NCBI GenBank assembly: GCA_913031555.1
Contig: CAJWDO010000054.1
Coordinates: 1-8,716 of the forward strand
Direction: 5' to 3'
DNA from: an uncultured Alphaproteobacteria bacterium
GTDB lineage: Bacteria; Pseudomonadota; Alphaproteobacteria; Puniceispirillales; Puniceispirillaceae
Length of the DNA: 8,716 nucleotides
Below, piece after piece: positions 6,445 through 8,716 of the stretch. The position numbers and the translations under genes were made by a program. The notes under the pieces were generated by a model. The model did no database searches and had not been told where the DNA came from. It saw only the letters and a program-made list of their open reading frames with translations. Numbering within the stretch: the stretch's first letter is position 1; every line of letters begins with the position of its first letter.

Positions 6445-7245
6445 GAATTTCGGCTTTCGTTTCTCCATGAAGGCGCGGCGTCCCTCGATGTAGTCTTCGC
6501 TGGCAAAGCACCCTTTTACCAACGTATCAAGCGCATTAAGGTCACGGTCCGCCTCGTCAAGCTGTAACGCCTGGGTGATGGCCTTCACCGATTCGATTGT
6601 CAGCGGCGCGTTCTCGCTGATCCGCCCGGCATAGTCATCGACATAGGCGGCCAGCATCTGCGGTGCCAGCACCCGGTTGACGAGACCCATCTCATAGGCC
6701 TCGGCGGCGCTGAACTGGCGCGCCGTGAAGAAGATTTCCTTCACCATCGACGGGCCGACAAGGTTTGCCAGCCGTCTGATGCCCTCATAGCCATAGCCGA
6801 CGCCAAGCTTCGCGGCCGGAACGGCAAAGCGGCTCTTGTCCTCACACAGCCGCAGATCACAGGCGACGGCAAGCCCCATGCCACCACCGATGCAAAACCC
6901 CTGGATCATCGCGACCGTCGGCTTTGGAAAGTTGAAGACGGCTTCATAGAAAGCCTTGCTGGCCTGAGCGTAGATTTCGACATCCTCGGCGCTGGAGCGT
7001 TCCTTCTCAAACTTCGAAATATCCGCGCCGGAGGCGAAAGCCTTGCCACCAGCCCCGCGTATCACCAGAAGCCGCGCCTCGGGATCGGCCGCCATGCGGG
7101 CGACCTCTTCAGCCCCGGCACGGTACATCGCCAGCGAGATGGCGTTGTGGCGTTCCGGATTGTTGATCACCAGATGGCCGACACGGTCGACAATCCCGGC
7201 CAGAAGCTTGCCATCGGCATGTGCCGTGAGCTGGTCGAATTTCAT
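6433..7245 (-). CDS. Crotonase-fold (enoyl-CoA hydratase/isomerase family) protein
   Basis: A 270-residue cytoplasmic protein of standard crotonase length, acting on a CoA thioester. The oxyanion-hole motifs are intact: FASGADISKF (70-79) and the glycine-rich turn IGGGMGLAVACDLRLC (119-134). The two glutamates that catalyse hydration in rat enoyl-CoA hydratase (E144, E164) are replaced: the first position reads G124 (GGGMGL) and the second A144 (VPAAKLG). A simple hydratase is therefore unlikely. Other crotonase chemistries (isomerisation, decarboxylation, hydrolysis, C-C cleavage) use other side chains; E154 in GYGYEGIRRL is a visible candidate. The ATG at 7245 overlaps the CoA-transferase stop (ATGA), so the two are coupled and the thioester made by that enzyme is the likely substrate. 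The C-terminus RRAFMEKRKPKFTGN matches the family's usual end. Family sure; reaction unknown. Confidence 0.9.
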   Translation of the reverse strand: MKFDQLTAHADGKLLAGIVDRVGHLVINNPERHNAISLAMYRAGAEEVARMAADPEARLLVIRGAGGKAFASGADISKFEKERSSAEDVEIYAQASKAFYEAVFNFPKPTVAMIQGFCIGGGMGLAVACDLRLCEDKSRFAVPAAKLGVGYGYEGIRRLANLVGPSMVKEIFFTARQFSAAEAYEMGLVNRVLAPQMLAAYVDDYAGRISENAPLTIESVKAITQALQLDEADRDLNALDTLVKGCFASEDYIEGRRAFMEKRKPKFTGN

Positions 7246-8426
7246 GTGATCCCCCGCGCCGCAAAACCGTTGATGTCATCGTCCGAATAGCCGAACTCGG
7301 CGAGGATTTCGCCGGTATGCTGACCCTTGGTCGGCGGCGGGCGGCGGATTTCTGCCTTGGACCGGCTCATCTTGATCGGCTGGCCAACAATCCGGGCCGG
7401 GCCACGCTCCTGGCTGTCAACGTCGCGTGCCATGCCGAGATGCTGCACCTGCGGGCTCTCGAACACTTGCTGGACGTTATTGATCTCGCCGCAGGGAACG
7501 CCTATTTCAGCCAGCCGCGCCACCCAGTAATCGGTACTTTCCCGGACGGTATTCTCATTGATGATGGCGTTCAGCGCGACGCGGTTTTTGCTTCGCGATG
7601 GCTGATCGGCATAATCCTCGTGATCCATCCGCGGATCCGCCAGTTCTTCCTTCAGCCGGAGCCAGATATGCTGGCCAGCGCATGCGATGTTGATATAGCC
7701 GTCAGAGGTTGTGAACACGCCGGTCGGGATCGAGGTCGGATGGTCATTGCCAGCCTGCCCCGGAACATCGCCATCCATCAGCCAACGCGCCGCCTGAAAA
7801 TCCAGCATCGCGATCTGCGCCTGCAACAACGAGGTCTGCACCCATTGCCCCTCACCGCTTTTCTCACGACCGAGAAGTGCCAGCAGGATTCCCTGCGCGG
7901 CGAACCCGCCAGCCGTCAGGTCGGCGATCGGGATGCCGACCCGCATTGGACCTTCCCCCGGCGCACCGGTAATCGACATCAGGCCGCCCATGCCCTGGGC
8001 GATCTGATCGAAGCCCGGGCGCCCGGCCAGCGGCCCGTCCTGGCCAAAGCCGGAAATCGAGGCGTAGACAAGACGCGGATTGATAGCGCGAAGGGTTTCA
8101 TAATCGATGCCAAGCCGGAATTTCACATCGGGGCGGTAATTCTCCACCACCACATCGGCGGTGGCGGCCATCTTCTTGAGAATCGCCACCCCGTCCGGGT
8201 CCTTCAGATTGAGAATCATCGAACGTTTGTTGCGATGCAGGTTCTGGAAGTCCGATCCTTGGCGCGACCCGCCCATGTCAGAGCCGGCTGTATCCGGGTT
8301 TTCGATCTTGATGACGTTGGCACCCCAGTCGGCCAGCTGGCGAACGCAGGTCGGACCCGAACGCACCCGTGTCAGATCAAGAACAGTATAGTCGGACAAT
8401 ATATCGCTGGCAGGCTCAAAAGGCAT
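7242..8426 (-). CDS. Class III CoA-transferase (CaiB/BaiF/formyl-CoA transferase family)
   Basis: A 394-residue enzyme, the usual length for family III CoA-transferases, which move CoA between carboxylic acids through an aspartyl-CoA anhydride. The N-terminal nucleotide-fold motif reads YTVLDLTRVRSGPTCVRQLADWGANVIKIE (13-42). ENYRPDV (95-101), SISGFGQDGP (123-132) and GFDQIAQGMGGLMSITG (138-154) follow in family order. The catalytic Asp is D169 in IADLTAG, the same number as in formyl-CoA transferase. The start is set at ATG 8426 (MPFEPAS), where family similarity begins. The frame stays open to 8582, but those extra codons run through the promoter and operator and look unlike the family; an alternative ATG near 8477 is possible. 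The ribosome-binding site is weak. It heads the minus-strand operon, so the imported acid is probably activated here. The acid and CoA donor are unknown. Confidence 0.92.
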   Translation of the reverse strand: MPFEPASDILSDYTVLDLTRVRSGPTCVRQLADWGANVIKIENPDTAGSDMGGSRQGSDFQNLHRNKRSMILNLKDPDGVAILKKMAATADVVVENYRPDVKFRLGIDYETLRAINPRLVYASISGFGQDGPLAGRPGFDQIAQGMGGLMSITGAPGEGPMRVGIPIADLTAGGFAAQGILLALLGREKSGEGQWVQTSLLQAQIAMLDFQAARWLMDGDVPGQAGNDHPTSIPTGVFTTSDGYINIACAGQHIWLRLKEELADPRMDHEDYADQPSRSKNRVALNAIINENTVRESTDYWVARLAEIGVPCGEINNVQQVFESPQVQHLGMARDVDSQERGPARIVGQPIKMSRSKAEIRRPPPTKGQHTGEILAEFGYSDDDINGFAARGIT

Positions 8427-8486
8427 TTCAAACTCGTCACTTTGGCGTGTTGCAGAGGTATAACACCCCATCAACATTCGAAAATT

Positions 8487-8501
8487 ATTGTATACCAAAT
8501 T
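8487..8501. promoter_or_regulatory. GntR/FadR-type operator-like site 2, upstream of the CoA-transferase
   Basis: GTATACCAAATT (8490-8501) repeats exactly the sequence at 5427-5438. With flanking bases it reads TTGTATACCA (8488-8497), matching the FadR-subfamily pattern t.GTa-tAC.a. It starts within the -10 box and covers the expected transcription start of the minus-strand promoter, a classic repressor position. A half-site-like GGTATAAC at 8457-8464 lies about three helical turns away. Confidence 0.6.
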
Positions 8502-8528
8502 AGAAGACGATAGCCTTTTTGAAGTCAA
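8499..8528 (-). promoter_or_regulatory. Sigma-70 type promoter of the CoA-transferase operon
   Basis: On the minus strand TTGACT (8528-8523, 5 of 6 to consensus) is followed after 18 bp by TCTAAT (8504-8499, 5 of 6). Transcription would start near 8492, inside the operator-like site, giving a leader of about 65 nt before ATG 8426. This also argues against translation starting at 8582. Confidence 0.65.
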
Positions 8529-8617
8529 TTCAAAACTTGCCAACGGCGTGCCGGCGCGATGATCAGCCACAGCCACTGGCACCCGGGGGGATAGCCGGGG
8601 GAGAGGGCTGACCGGTC

Positions 8618-8716
8618 ATGAAGACCCTGTTTCTGTTATTTGACAGCCTGAATCGATCGGCGCTCGGCGCCTATGGCGGGGTCATCCCGACGCCGAATTT
8701 CGACCGTCTGGCGGCG
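8618..8716 (+). CDS. Sulfatase-like hydrolase, N-terminal fragment (partial)
   Basis: The first 33 codons of a gene run off the right edge. The peptide shows the N-terminal hallmark of alkaline-phosphatase-superfamily sulfatases: a hydrophobic strand LFLLFD with the first metal-ligand aspartate at D9, then LGAYGG (16-21), then TPNFDRLA (25-32). Such enzymes hydrolyse sulfate or phosphonate/phosphate esters. The formylglycine cysteine/serine motif would lie beyond the window, so sulfatase versus phosphonate monoester hydrolase cannot be settled. No signal peptide is seen, suggesting a cytoplasmic enzyme. The ribosome-binding site is a distant GGAGAGG, and the start codon overlaps a perfect palindrome, TGACCGGTCA (8609-8618). 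It is transcribed divergently from the CoA-transferase operon; no convincing promoter was found for it. Confidence 0.8.
   Translation, partial: MKTLFLLFDSLNRSALGAYGGVIPTPNFDRLAA

Noticed and set aside
7317..8513. A 398-codon open frame on the + strand antisense to the CoA-transferase
   Set aside because: It covers a well-conserved family III CoA-transferase on the other strand, has no family motif and runs into the promoter region. It is a compositional shadow.
8581..8605. The G-rich stretches near 8584-8602 as a hairpin or G-quadruplex before the sulfatase gene
   Set aside because: The runs cannot form a good stem with each other and the tract spacing is too irregular to claim a quadruplex; part of it simply supplies the ribosome-binding site.

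Overview
The window looks like a piece of a GC-rich alphaproteobacterial chromosome. The signs are strong G/C preference at third codon positions, four-base ATGA overlaps between consecutive genes, and a tripartite tricarboxylate transporter (TTT) beside a class III CoA-transferase, a combination common in marine and soil Alphaproteobacteria. It holds one apparent carboxylic-acid or sugar-acid catabolic locus. No RNA gene, insertion sequence, phage gene or CRISPR array was seen. The taxonomic call is inference from style, not from a marker gene.

Layout. On the + strand are the last 31 codons of a probable FCD-type GntR regulator (1-98), a PdxA/PdxA2-type dehydrogenase (95-1102) and a mandelate racemase/enolase-superfamily protein (1099-2223), each overlapping the next by 4 bp. 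This unit converges on a minus-strand block that reads from right to left: class III CoA-transferase (8426-7242), crotonase-fold protein (7245-6433, 4-bp overlap), xylose-isomerase-like TIM-barrel protein (6346-5504), then after a 227-bp gap the TTT transporter genes tctC (5276-4305), tctB (4230-3775) and tctA (3760-2273). At the right edge, a sulfatase-like gene starts divergently on the + strand (8618 to window end).

Regulation. A 12-bp sequence, GTATACCAAATT, occurs twice outside genes: at 5427-5438 (upstream of tctC) and at 8490-8501 (upstream of the CoA-transferase). It contains a GTATAC core like those bound by FadR/FCD-type GntR repressors. The second copy lies just downstream of a good sigma-70 style promoter (TTGACT, 18 bp, TCTAAT), where a repressor would block the start of transcription. 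The FCD-type regulator at the left edge is the obvious candidate to bind both.

How the genes may work together (inference). TctC captures a small carboxylate outside the cytoplasm and TctA/TctB import it. The CoA-transferase makes its CoA thioester and the crotonase-fold enzyme acts on that thioester. The enolase-superfamily protein, the TIM-barrel protein and the PdxA-type dehydrogenase supply dehydration, isomerisation and oxidation steps. The substrate cannot be named from sequence. By-eye comparison suggests that three of the enzymes (enolase superfamily, crotonase, TIM barrel) lack most of the canonical catalytic or metal-binding residues of their best-known relatives, while the CoA-transferase Asp and the PdxA metal His triad are intact. 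This makes the pathway hard to map onto a known one and is the main point of interest.
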